From Zobellia uliginosa (GTDB lineage: Bacteria; Bacteroidota; Bacteroidia; Flavobacteriales; Flavobacteriaceae), in contig NZ_FTOB01000003.1 of assembly GCF_900156625.1 (NCBI RefSeq), forward strand, positions 850,780-914,779: a stretch of DNA of 64,000 nucleotides. Reading direction: 5' to 3'. This document shows, one piece after another, positions 52,057 through 61,243 of this stretch. The position numbers and the translations under genes are program-made. A model generated the notes under the pieces. That model ran no database searches, was not told where the DNA came from, and worked only from the letters and a program-made list of their open reading frames with translations. Position 1 is the first letter of the stretch; each line of letters starts with the position of its first letter.

Positions 52057-52932
52057 ATGGGCATCTTAAAGAAAATATTCGGCAGAAAACAGAACATTAG
52101 GAAACGTAATGGTAACCCTGATGTTTACGATATGCCCAATGAAGATGAAAGAATGAATTGGGCGATGGAAAAGGCCAGGTTAACCTTCCATTATTTTAAG
52201 ACCTGTACGGAAAACCCTAAGGAGGGACAGGCCTACTTTTCCGTTAAAGCTCGAATAGAAGACGGTGACAGTGTAGAACATATTTGGCTCTTAGAACCCA
52301 GTTTCGACCATGAGGGAAATGTTTACGGACGGGTCGGGAACGAGCCTATCGATGTAAAAAATGTAAGCCTTGACGAAAAGGTCGGAATCGCCTTCGACCA
52401 TGTTTCCGATTGGATGATCGTAGAATACGGAAGGTTGATAGGAGGCTACACCTTAAGGGCTATTAGGGAAGGATTAACGGGTGATGCACTTCAAAACTTT
52501 GATAAAAGTCTCGGAGGCATAGTCATTGATGAAGGGGAAGACCATTTTCTCCCCGACCACGATACACCCGAGGGGGCCATTCTAGCCTTGGAGGAAGCGT
52601 ATGATCAAGACGACTTGGAAAAATCCTTAAGCTGTAAGGATTTTAAAAAAGAAGCGGAGTTCCTCCTCAAAAAAAGCGTGCAAATCGAGATTGATGACGA
52701 ACTCATCGAAAATACCGCAGAAGTACTTAGGCTTTCCTTTATAAAAAACATGCAAGAAAACGGAATGCCCAAGTTTAAAGGCATAAAAAGGGCTTTTCAA
52801 CGGCAAAACCTATCGAAGGAACATTGCATCGTAACCGAAATCTGTCGCTTTCCCGATGGCGGTCTATCCCGACAAAGGCTGAACACCTACAAGGTAGATG
52901 GCCAATGGAAAGTTTTGGGACTCGAGGAATAA
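52057..52932 (+). CDS. DUF2314 domain protein
   Basis: A 291-residue soluble protein. Residues about 30-140 match DUF2314 (DERMNWAMEKARLTFHYF...EHIWLLEPSFDHEGNVYGRVGNEP). The remainder, about 170-291, is an NTF2-like region (PEGAILALEEAYDQDDLEKSLSC) ending with a DGQWKVLGLEE strand. Basic start KKIFGRKQNIRKR, no signal peptide. Function unknown. Convergent with the efflux adaptor gene. Confidence 0.82.
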   Translation: MGILKKIFGRKQNIRKRNGNPDVYDMPNEDERMNWAMEKARLTFHYFKTCTENPKEGQAYFSVKARIEDGDSVEHIWLLEPSFDHEGNVYGRVGNEPIDVKNVSLDEKVGIAFDHVSDWMIVEYGRLIGGYTLRAIREGLTGDALQNFDKSLGGIVIDEGEDHFLPDHDTPEGAILALEEAYDQDDLEKSLSCKDFKKEAEFLLKKSVQIEIDDELIENTAEVLRLSFIKNMQENGMPKFKGIKRAFQRQNLSKEHCIVTEICRFPDGGLSRQRLNTYKVDGQWKVLGLEE

Positions 52933-52979
52933 GCAAATTCATTCCAACCACATCTTACTGCATTTTATGATTTGTCAAA

Positions 52980-54128
52980 TCAGTCCCCGCCCAAAAGGTG
53001 GAAGGCTCCTTTGGTCAATATCGTATCTTCGGTAGTCACACCTGGCATCTCGGTTAGGGCCACTTTGCCATTGTAAGTAGAACCGGTCTTTACCGAGACT
53101 TGGTCAAAATAATAAGCATCGTCCGTTATCTCGTTTAGTTTTAGGAGTAAATGTGCATTTTCTATGGCTACAACTGCCGTTTCACTTATGGCATGGACTT
53201 CGGTCGTATCCGTAATGATTTCAGCTTCTACGAACATTCCGGGTAAGAAATGGGCCTGTTCTTCATTTTTAAGATGTCCGTGCACCTTGATTGTACGATT
53301 GTCTTCTATGGCCGTACCGATTAAGTGAACTTCGGCCGCAAAAACATCGGCGGAGGATTCTGGTACCTTAAAATTGATTTCCTGCCCTTTTTTTAATTTC
53401 ATGATGTCTTTTTCAAAGACCGATAGTTCTAGGTGGATATGGTCGTTGTTTATGATTTCCATAATCGATGAGGCCGGGGATACATAGGTGCCCCGACTCA
53501 CGTTTACCTTGGTGACACTCCCTGAAATCGGGGCATACATGCGTACTACAGAAGTCACATTTCCACTTTCGACCTGGGAAGGGGAAATGTTTAGAAGCCT
53601 TAGTTGTTTACGAAGGCCATTGTATGTCGCCAAAGTGGTCTTGTAGATGCTCTCGGCTTTTAAAAAACTTTTTTGCGAGGTAATATGCTCTGACATCATC
53701 GTTTTTTGTCGCTCGTACTCCGATTTTAAAAAGGTCAGTTTTTCATTTACTTCCATGTAGTCTTGCTGTAACCTGATAAAATCGGGGTTTTCAAGGGTAA
53801 GTAAAACCTGTCCTTTGCGAACCTTGTCCCCTATCAATAAGGGTATGGTCTTGATATATCCGCCCATGGTAGCACTGACCACGGCCCTGTTTTCTGGGGG
53901 CACATCTATCATTCCCGAACTTTGTACGGTTATGGGGAAGGATTTTAATTCTATATGGCCCAAGGCCATCTTGCTACGTTCAAATTGGGCCTTGGAAACA
54001 AAGACCCTACGGTCTAACTTTTCGGTATTCTGGTCTTCGGTCGAGTTATCTTCCGATGCCTTACTGCCACAGCCCAGAAGGGTCATGAACAAGCTCAATG
54101 TTATGATATGATATATAGTGCGTTGCAT
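52980..54128 (-). CDS. efflux RND periplasmic adaptor (CusB/CzcB-like), lipoprotein
   Basis: A 382-residue membrane fusion protein with lipoprotein signal ending at Cys20 (MTLLGC). A barrel-sandwich hybrid domain is formed by VVSATMGGYIKTIPLLIGDKVRKGQVLLTLENP and VRMYAPISGSVTKVNVSRGTYVSP, with a long coiled-coil hairpin between (about 115-170) and beta-barrel and membrane-proximal domains behind. It joins the RND pump to the outer membrane factor, which here is fused to the pump. It starts 10 bp after the stop of the pump gene. Confidence 0.92.
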   Translation of the reverse strand: MQRTIYHIITLSLFMTLLGCGSKASEDNSTEDQNTEKLDRRVFVSKAQFERSKMALGHIELKSFPITVQSSGMIDVPPENRAVVSATMGGYIKTIPLLIGDKVRKGQVLLTLENPDFIRLQQDYMEVNEKLTFLKSEYERQKTMMSEHITSQKSFLKAESIYKTTLATYNGLRKQLRLLNISPSQVESGNVTSVVRMYAPISGSVTKVNVSRGTYVSPASSIMEIINNDHIHLELSVFEKDIMKLKKGQEINFKVPESSADVFAAEVHLIGTAIEDNRTIKVHGHLKNEEQAHFLPGMFVEAEIITDTTEVHAISETAVVAIENAHLLLKLNEITDDAYYFDQVSVKTGSTYNGKVALTEMPGVTTEDTILTKGAFHLLGGD

Positions 54129-54138
54129 AATGCTCGTA

Positions 54139-57100
54139 TTAAAGGGTTAGATAATTTATGGCGATTGCGATATGGTTGTATTCCCCTAGCTTGTCGAGAT
54201 AATCTAGTTTTACTTCATAGGCGCTTTCGAGACTTTGTATGTACTGATAAAAATCCACTTCACCGTTTTTGAAACTGCCGTTGGCCGTTTTTAAAATTTC
54301 ATCGGATAAGGCTGCACCTTCCTCTTCATAGAAAATAAGGGCCTTCGACAACTGGTCCATCCGTTCTTTTAGGACCTTATACTTGGCCGTAAGTTGAATT
54401 TTATATTCATTGAATTCTTCCGAGGCTATCGCTTCGGCAATGCCCGCGGCCTTGATTTTAGAGGCTTGGGCCCCAAATAAAAGAGGAATTTTCAACCCGA
54501 ATTGATAGCCGTACAGATTACTGTTCAGCCCCGAGTTCCTTCCCTGAAAGTAGTTCTGGCTAATATCGGGCAAGAGTTGTTGTTTCTCTAACTTACGCTG
54601 TACTTGAAATAAGGCTATCCTATTTTGGTAAAATTCCATTTCCGAACTTCCTTCAATATCCATAATCTTAAGATCGACCTTGAGTCCCCCTGCGACCGCT
54701 ATCTTTAAGGGGTTTTCCGATTGCACCGTTTTCATTAAGTCAACATAGGCCATGTTTACCTTCTGTTGTGACTCGAGGTATTTGATATGGATTTGTTTTT
54801 GCTTAGAGGCAGCCGTGATTTTTTCAAGGTAATTGGTCTCGCCCAATTCAAATCGTCGCGCCGCCATATGGGCAAAGTTGGAATAGAGACTGTCAAGTGT
54901 TCTTAAGACCTGTTCTTTCCCACGGGCGATTTGATAGCTATAATAAGCTGTCGTTACCTTACGTTTCAAGGCCTTTTTCTTGATGTCAAATGAACTGATC
55001 GCCAAGTCGAGGTTGGCCTTGTTCACTTTCCTTTTGGAGAAATATACGGTAGGAAACCGAAAGTTCTGTTGCACGCCATAGACGCGTAAGGGTTCATTGT
55101 TCGCTGCCAAATTATTTTCGTCAAACTCGTAATACACTTGGGTCTTATCAAAACTAAATGCACTGTTGATTAAGGCATGGGACTGCTCCACCTCTAGCCT
55201 ATTGGCATTGAGGCCTGCATTATTTTCAACGGCCATTGTGATCAAAGCTTCAAGGTCCATCTGGCCTTGCTGAGCGTTTACGGGTATGCTCATCAGGGCA
55301 AAAAGTATTACTAAGCCCATAAGTTGATTGGCTTTAGGCATGGTTTTTTCCATTTTCAAGGAGTGGAAATAGGCATACAGTACAGGTAAAACCACTAAGG
55401 TCAAAAGAGTGGCGGTAATCAATCCGCCAATAACCACGGTGGCCAATGGCCGTTGTACTTCAGCACCCGCATTCGTTGAAATCGCCATGGGTAGGAAGCC
55501 TAGTGCCGCGGCCATTGCCGTAAGCAATACCGCTCGCAATCGGTCTTTCGCCCCCTGTTTGATCAGTTCATTGATATCACTGAACCTTCCTTCCTTTTCG
55601 AGTTCCTTAAAATGCTCTATCAACACGATCCCGTTGAGTACGGCAATTCCGAACAAGGCGATAAAGCCGACGCCTGCGGATATACTGAAAGGTAAGCCCC
55701 TTAACCAAAGTAAGAGGACACCACCCACGGCTGCCAGTGGTATGGCCGAATAGATCATCAGGGCCTCCTTGACCGAGCTAAAAGCAAAATACAGCAAAAC
55801 AAAAATCAGGATAAGGGCAATGGGGACGGCAACCAACAGCCTCGATTTTGCACTTTGTAGATTTTCGAATTGCCCTCCGTAGGCAATCGTATACCCAACA
55901 GGCAGGCTTATGTTTTCGTTGATCAAGCGCTGCACATCGTCTACCACCGATTGTAAATCGCGATTGCGTACATTGACCCCCACTACGATCCTGCGTTTGG
56001 TGTCGTCACGTGATATTTTGGCCGCTCCCTTTTGATAGGTGATATCCGCCAACTCGCTCAAAGGAATTTTCCCTCCCCTAGGCACGTCTATATAGAGGTT
56101 TTTTAGATTGTCGATATCTTGCCTAAGGTTTTTGTCCAATCGAACAACAAGGTCAAAGCGGCGTTCGCCTTCAAAAACGCTTCCCGCACTACGGCCGCCA
56201 AAGCCCATGGAGACCATATCGTTCACCTCTTTTATGTTGAGTCCGTAGCGAGCAATTTTGGCCCGGTTGAACTTTACGTTCATTTCGGGAAGGCCGGCAA
56301 TTTTCTCTACCGAAATATCTGCGGCCCCATCTACTTTTCCGATCAGGGCGCCTATTTCGTTCCCTTTTTGGGCCAAAATATCAAGGTCATCCCCAAATAT
56401 CTTAATGGCTATATCGGCACGGACCCCGGTAATAAGCTCATTAAACCGCATCTCAATGGGCTGGGTAAATTCTACTTCCATTCCAGGTATGACGGCAAGG
56501 GCTTCCTTAAACCTATCGGCCAACTCGTCCTTGGAATCGGCCGAAGTCCACTCACTTTTTGGTTTCAATACAATAATAACATCGCTTTCTTCCATTGACA
56601 TGGGGTCCGTAGGCACTTCCGCGGCGCCAACTCGGGTTACTATCTGTTTCACTTCGGGAAATTTATCCAATAGGATGTTCTCTATTTCCGTTGTGATTTT
56701 TACCGTGTTACTTAGAGACGTTCCGGTTTTCAATACCGGTTGGATAACAAAATCGCCCTCATCCAAGGTAGGTACAAATTCACCCCCCATATTGGAATAC
56801 AGAAACACCGACACCGCTAAGAGTAAAGCTGCTATTCCTAAAACCATAGACCTGCTGTGAAGGGCCCAGTGAATGATCGGTTCATATTTGCTTTTCAACC
56901 ATTTCATGATACGAACGGAGATGTTCTTGTCGGATACGGTAGAAGGTTTCAAAAACAAGGAAGCCGCTACCGGCACATAGGTAAAACACAGAAGCATGGC
57001 ACCTATAAGGGCAAAACTAAAAGTCAGGGCCATAGGCCTGAACATTTTCCCCTCAACTCCCGATAGGGAAAGAATAGGGATGAATACGATCAAAATGATC

Positions 57101-58473
57101 AACTGCCCAAAAATGGCGGAATTCATCATTTTTGAAGCCCCAGTGACCGTAATTCTATCCTTTATCCGTTGTTGTTCGGTTCTCGGAACGGTGATGATCT
57201 CATCTTTTTTCCGTGTAATTTGAAAGGCGATGAACTCCACTATAATCACCGCACCGTCAATGATAATCCCAAAATCAATGGCACCTAGGCTCATTAAATT
57301 CGCATCTACGCCAAAAATGTACATAAGCGATAGTGCAAAAAGAAGACAAAGGGGGATTACCGAGGCAACGACCAGTCCGGAACGGAAGTTCCCCAATAAG
57401 AGTACCACTACGAAGATTACGATCAAACATCCCAGGATCAGGTTCTCCGATACGGTGGATGTGGTTTTTGCTATAAGTTCGCTACGGTCTAAAAAAGCAT
57501 TGATATACACGCCTTCGGGGAGTGATTTCGAAATGGAGGCCACGCGTTTCTTTACCGCCTCGATTACTTTTTTTGAATTAGCGTCCTTCAACATCATTAC
57601 CTGCCCCAAAACCTTTTCACCTTGACCATTGCCGGTAATGGCTCCAAAGCGCGTAGCACTTCCAAAGCCTACGCTGGCCACATCTTTAATATAAATCGGT
57701 AAGTCTCCCTGTTTTTTGACCACAATATGGCCTATGTCGTCCAAAGACGTTATCAAGCCCTCCCCTCGAATAAAATAGGCTTGGTTTACCTTTTCTATAT
57801 AGCCCCCGCCCGAAATGCTGTTATTCATCTCTAGGGCCTTAAAGACCTCTTGTGCGGTGACCTCCATGGCATTCAAGTTTTCGGTGTTGATGGCCACTTC
57901 GTACTGCTTTAGAAAGCCGCCCCAAGTATTGACTTCTACGACACCGGGGATACCTGAAAGTTGTCGCTTGACCACCCAATCTTGAATGGTACGCAAGTCT
58001 TCTATGCTATAACGCTCCTTAAACTCGGGCTTTACATCAAGAATGTATTGGTAGATTTCGCCAAGCCCCGTGGTTATCGGTCCCATTTCAGGAACTCCAA
58101 AACCTTCGGGAATTTTCTCCGATGCCGATTTGATTTTTTCCGCAATAAGTTGGCGGGGTAAAAAAGTACCCAATTCGTCGTCAAAGACAATGGTTACCAC
58201 GGATAATCCGAATTTAGAAATGGACCGGATTTCTTGTACTCCCGGTAAATTTGCCATTTCCAACTCAATAGGATAGGTTATAAACTGTTCGATATCTTGG
58301 GTCGAAAGGTTGCGCGACGTAGTAATGACCTGCACCTGATTATTGGTGACATCGGGTACCGCGCCAATAGGTATTTGTGTCAAGGAGTACACACCAAAAC
58401 CTACGATAAAGCTTGTAAACAACAGAACGATCAGCTTGTTCCTGATGCTGAAATTAATGATATATGATAGCAT
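54139..58473 (-). CDS. heavy-metal efflux RND pump (CzcA/CusA) fused to TolC-like outer membrane factor
   Basis: A 1444-residue fusion. Residues 1-1040 are a complete HME-RND pump: start FSIRNKLIVLLFTSFIVG, TM4 signature DFGIIIDGAVIIVEF and 12 membrane helices. DFG-x3-DGA fits the group for divalent ions (Zn, Co, Cd) and differs from AIG-x3-DAA of monovalent Cu/Ag pumps. From Met1045 (codon at 55341-55339) a signal-peptide-like helix (QLMGLVILFALMSIPVNAQQ) leads into about 375 residues of a TolC/OEP-type factor with long coiled coils (NYLEKITAASKQKQIHIKYL). The reading frame is intact, so this is a true fusion; RND-OEP fusions of this length occur in other Flavobacteriia. Operon: small His/Glu protein, this gene, adaptor. 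Confidence 0.93.
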   Translation of the reverse strand: MLSYIINFSIRNKLIVLLFTSFIVGFGVYSLTQIPIGAVPDVTNNQVQVITTSRNLSTQDIEQFITYPIELEMANLPGVQEIRSISKFGLSVVTIVFDDELGTFLPRQLIAEKIKSASEKIPEGFGVPEMGPITTGLGEIYQYILDVKPEFKERYSIEDLRTIQDWVVKRQLSGIPGVVEVNTWGGFLKQYEVAINTENLNAMEVTAQEVFKALEMNNSISGGGYIEKVNQAYFIRGEGLITSLDDIGHIVVKKQGDLPIYIKDVASVGFGSATRFGAITGNGQGEKVLGQVMMLKDANSKKVIEAVKKRVASISKSLPEGVYINAFLDRSELIAKTTSTVSENLILGCLIVIFVVVLLLGNFRSGLVVASVIPLCLLFALSLMYIFGVDANLMSLGAIDFGIIIDGAVIIVEFIAFQITRKKDEIITVPRTEQQRIKDRITVTGASKMMNSAIFGQLIILIVFIPILSLSGVEGKMFRPMALTFSFALIGAMLLCFTYVPVAASLFLKPSTVSDKNISVRIMKWLKSKYEPIIHWALHSRSMVLGIAALLLAVSVFLYSNMGGEFVPTLDEGDFVIQPVLKTGTSLSNTVKITTEIENILLDKFPEVKQIVTRVGAAEVPTDPMSMEESDVIIVLKPKSEWTSADSKDELADRFKEALAVIPGMEVEFTQPIEMRFNELITGVRADIAIKIFGDDLDILAQKGNEIGALIGKVDGAADISVEKIAGLPEMNVKFNRAKIARYGLNIKEVNDMVSMGFGGRSAGSVFEGERRFDLVVRLDKNLRQDIDNLKNLYIDVPRGGKIPLSELADITYQKGAAKISRDDTKRRIVVGVNVRNRDLQSVVDDVQRLINENISLPVGYTIAYGGQFENLQSAKSRLLVAVPIALILIFVLLYFAFSSVKEALMIYSAIPLAAVGGVLLLWLRGLPFSISAGVGFIALFGIAVLNGIVLIEHFKELEKEGRFSDINELIKQGAKDRLRAVLLTAMAAALGFLPMAISTNAGAEVQRPLATVVIGGLITATLLTLVVLPVLYAYFHSLKMEKTMPKANQLMGLVILFALMSIPVNAQQGQMDLEALITMAVENNAGLNANRLEVEQSHALINSAFSFDKTQVYYEFDENNLAANNEPLRVYGVQQNFRFPTVYFSKRKVNKANLDLAISSFDIKKKALKRKVTTAYYSYQIARGKEQVLRTLDSLYSNFAHMAARRFELGETNYLEKITAASKQKQIHIKYLESQQKVNMAYVDLMKTVQSENPLKIAVAGGLKVDLKIMDIEGSSEMEFYQNRIALFQVQRKLEKQQLLPDISQNYFQGRNSGLNSNLYGYQFGLKIPLLFGAQASKIKAAGIAEAIASEEFNEYKIQLTAKYKVLKERMDQLSKALIFYEEEGAALSDEILKTANGSFKNGEVDFYQYIQSLESAYEVKLDYLDKLGEYNHIAIAINYLTL

Positions 58474-58553
58474 TTTTTCATGAAATAATAAACGTTAGGC
58501 GTCCGTTGATTCACCGGAGTGAACGGAGCTTAAAAAAAATGAACGCGATTATT

Positions 58554-58982
58554 TTATGAATGCCGGGGCGGCTGAAGAATCCCCCTTGAATGAAGTGAGG
58601 AGGATGGTGCCTGATAAAAGAAATTATGCGATTTATATTCCGGAATTTCAACCGATTTGAAATCTTCTTTTTGGGAGTTTAAGACAAGGGCCGTAAGCGA
58701 TGAAAAGTGTGATTGCTGTTGAAACGGTAACTGCTCGTGGTCTTCTTTTTCTTCTTGGTGCTCTTTGTTGTGAATTGCTTTTAACTCCCCATAATGTTTT
58801 GAGATGAACACAAAAACATTGTCTTCATATTGCTCACTATGAAATTGGGCGTGCTCTATAAATTCGTCTATTTGCGAAATATCATAGAGGCTTATTCCAA
58901 AGCTTTGCAATAGAATAACAAAGGATAGTGATATGGAAACCAGTCTACTCACAAGTATAAAGGTAGTGATTTGTGGGTTCAC
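58554..58982 (-). CDS. small conserved-looking exported protein at the head of the efflux operon
   Basis: A protein of 132-142 residues with an N-terminal signal or anchor (SRLVSISLSFVILLQSFG), then a His/Glu-rich helical stretch (about 40-88: HAQFHSEQYEDN, ISKHYGELKAIHNKEHQEEK) and a tail ending FFYQAPSSSLHSRGILQPPR then HS. There is no ATG; GTG at 58982 or, more likely from the signal, GTG at 58952. Small genes of this pattern before CzcA/CusA genes are frequent in Flavobacteriaceae to my knowledge. Metal sensing or buffering is inferred from the His-rich region. The tail resembles that of the protein at 35749-36078. Confidence 0.78.
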   Translation of the reverse strand: MNPQITTFILVSRLVSISLSFVILLQSFGISLYDISQIDEFIEHAQFHSEQYEDNVFVFISKHYGELKAIHNKEHQEEKEDHEQLPFQQQSHFSSLTALVLNSQKEDFKSVEIPEYKSHNFFYQAPSSSLHSRGILQPPRHS

Positions 58983-58998
58983 TTAGTTCTCAAGGAAT

Positions 58999-59022
58999 CA
59001 ATTCTTTACTAATATAGAATTG
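58999..59022. promoter_or_regulatory. inverted repeat upstream of the metal efflux operon
   Basis: CAATTCT (58999-59005) and AGAATTG (59016-59022), a perfect 7-bp inverted repeat with a 10-bp spacer, lie 17 bp before the first possible start codon. Possible operator of a metal-responsive regulator, which is not in the window. Confidence 0.4.
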
Positions 59023-59152
59023 GTCTACGTTATCATTTTCCGCTTGAATTCCGTGAATAAATCAAACTAAAATACATACTCTCCTTTTTTTCGGGTACTG
59101 CCCCGCTCATATAAGTTTTAATGACTTTTGGAGTGCCCTGGCCAATGAAGCG

Positions 59153-59617
59153 CTATCCTAGCTCGATCCGATAATCGATGAAGCTTGTGTCGGGTTTTAG
59201 TTTTTTAAACCCTAGGCTTTCATACAGACCTTGTGCCGTAAAATTGTCGACGGCCGTTGAAAGTTCAACAAATTTTGCACCTCTGCTTTGGGCAAATTCC
59301 ATGGCCGTCTTGATTAGGGCTTCCCCTATCCCCTGTTTTCTGTAGTTTGCCTCGACAAACAAGTCGTTGAGTATCCAATTTTTTACCGCACGTACGGATG
59401 AATATTTAGGATAAAGTTGCGTAAAGCCAAGGGGGATGGTTTCACCGTCCTTATCGGATAAGGCCACGAAGATTACGGACTCATTATGCTCCAATCGCGA
59501 CTGTATAAAGTCACGGGCCAATTGAAGGTCCGATGCTTGCTCGTAAAATACCCGATATTTATCGAAGAGGTTTACGACCAAACTAAGCTCGGAACTTGTT
59601 ATTCTTTTTATCTCCAT
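59153..59617 (-). CDS. GNAT family N-acetyltransferase
   Basis: A 154-residue acetyltransferase. The acetyl-CoA-binding motif is in LNDLFVEANYRKQGIGEALIKTAMEFA (Q/R-x-x-G-x-G/A as RKQGIG), followed by the beta-bulge NFTAQGLYESLGF. Substrate not predictable. It lies 90 bp downstream of the propeller-Dabb gene on the same strand. Confidence 0.9.
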   Translation of the reverse strand: MEIKRITSSELSLVVNLFDKYRVFYEQASDLQLARDFIQSRLEHNESVIFVALSDKDGETIPLGFTQLYPKYSSVRAVKNWILNDLFVEANYRKQGIGEALIKTAMEFAQSRGAKFVELSTAVDNFTAQGLYESLGFKKLKPDTSFIDYRIELG

Positions 59618-59708
59618 AGCAAATCTTTAGGAAAATAAATCATTCGAATTTAGAATGAACAAGTTAAAAATTTTCCTATTAAATGTGGGGTTATAAAAAG
59701 GCGCTATA

Positions 59709-61229
59709 CTAATCGGTCCAATAATCCAATACCAAGACATCGGCAATTATAGGCCCTATCTGGCTTACCAAATCTAAATGCGCTTTATGGAAAAGATAGA
59801 TTTCCCTAGCATGCTCATCATTGAAGGTCAAGGTAAAGCAATGGGTCAAACCTTTGCTGTTCCCTTCGGCACTATCATTTATCCCCCATTCTATATCGGC
59901 AATTTCAGGAATATCCTTACCCAAATCCACAAAAGCTTTGATGGCCTCCGCTACCTGTTCTTCGGTAGCTTCCTCTTTATACTTCAGGCTGACCATATGT
60001 CTTAAAACTTTGCCTTCCCTATTGATTTTAGGCGAAACTTTGTAGGTGGCTATCTTTTTTAAATCAAATCGGAAAGAACCGGCAATAAGAAAATGGCTTC
60101 CTTCTATCGTATGGGATCTTAAACCGTAATAGATGGAAAACCCTGTTTCCAAATAGTTTATAGGTGATAGGATGCCTTCTGCATTGAGTTTACACAGTTG
60201 TATACTAGCATCATCCCTGGTTCCGACCGCCAAAATGGCTTCATTATTATGTATTGAAACCACTTCAATTCTAGTTTGCCCCTGCAATTTGGTGGTGTCA
60301 TCATCCTTTAGAACAAAATGAGGCTCAAGCCCGCCTTTATTATTCACTTTAAAAACACTAACCCCATCGCCGTGATAAACGAAATCCGGTCTTTTTATAA
60401 AGCCCCCTCTCTTGTAATACTTATGGTGTCTGTGACCTACAATCACATAATTGTTATTGCCCAAGGTGACACCGGTCACCGGATAGGCCCCGGTTAGGAA
60501 TCTATCGGTTGTATTGTCGCTTATGTTGTTGATGTTTTTAAACCTACCATTTTCATACACCCTAAAACTACTCACTCCATTATCTTGAAATCCACTTGTA
60601 TATAGAAAGGTTTTCCCCTTAATTTTATGGGTAAACATTCCTATGACACCATCGGTATGAATGGTTTCATCATCTCTCATAGGTTGTACATGGGTCAATT
60701 TTCCGTCGTTCTGAATTTTGAAACTGCTTAAGCCGGGTGTTTCCTCGAGTCCACCAATAAAGAGGTATGACGATTTTTTCATATGAATCACCTCTAAAGT
60801 AATGGCCGTTCCTAGGTAGGTCTCCTCCGTATCTTCAACCAAGGCCACTCTTTTAAGGGAACCGTTGTTCAATATTTTAAAGGTCTCGATTACGTTTCCG
60901 TGTTTGTTCGCTACAAAGAGATAGTCGGTGCCATTAATATTGTCGGCCACCATGCCCCTGGCCGGTCCTTCTTTCCGGTAGAGTTCATGATTGCTTATCG
61001 GGGTAAGTATACCTTCTTTGCTTAGGCAGTAGACATCTATGTTTCCAACCCCTCCTGCAAATACATAGTGATTGCCCCCTTTTTCATAGCTCGTCACCGA
61101 AACCGTATTGTTTCCCGATATACTTTTAAAGTCTTTTCGGTAAAGCATTAGTTCTTCGGATACTTGGGCCAGACCTATTTGGGAGGAAACCAAAACTATG
61201 GCGAGAACGACTTTTTTTATGCAATTCAT
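59709..61229 (-). CDS. exported beta-propeller fused to a C-terminal Dabb domain
   Basis: A 506-residue protein with signal peptide at about 1-21 (QIGLAQ). Residues about 30-395 consist of propeller repeats with the pattern G...YLFVGG...GvSSFKIxxDGKL (for example KSSYLFIGGLEETPGLSSFK and GKTFLYTSGFQDNGVSSFRV), as in lactonase-like or cell-surface propellers. Residues 407-506 form a stress-responsive A/B barrel (Dabb, PF07876) with HMVSLKYKEEATEEQ and YLFHKAHLDLVSQIGPII. Dabb domains usually occur alone in the cytoplasm as ferredoxin-fold dimers. The gene starts 14 bp after the HbpS-like gene, so the two are co-transcribed. Function unknown. Confidence 0.82.
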   Translation of the reverse strand: MNCIKKVVLAIVLVSSQIGLAQVSEELMLYRKDFKSISGNNTVSVTSYEKGGNHYVFAGGVGNIDVYCLSKEGILTPISNHELYRKEGPARGMVADNINGTDYLFVANKHGNVIETFKILNNGSLKRVALVEDTEETYLGTAITLEVIHMKKSSYLFIGGLEETPGLSSFKIQNDGKLTHVQPMRDDETIHTDGVIGMFTHKIKGKTFLYTSGFQDNGVSSFRVYENGRFKNINNISDNTTDRFLTGAYPVTGVTLGNNNYVIVGHRHHKYYKRGGFIKRPDFVYHGDGVSVFKVNNKGGLEPHFVLKDDDTTKLQGQTRIEVVSIHNNEAILAVGTRDDASIQLCKLNAEGILSPINYLETGFSIYYGLRSHTIEGSHFLIAGSFRFDLKKIATYKVSPKINREGKVLRHMVSLKYKEEATEEQVAEAIKAFVDLGKDIPEIADIEWGINDSAEGNSKGLTHCFTLTFNDEHAREIYLFHKAHLDLVSQIGPIIADVLVLDYWTD

Positions 61230-61243
61230 AATCTTATGCTTTT

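Noticed and set aside
56258..56860. Plus-strand open frame of 200 codons
   Set aside because: Antisense of the RND pump gene; Ser-rich shadow frame.
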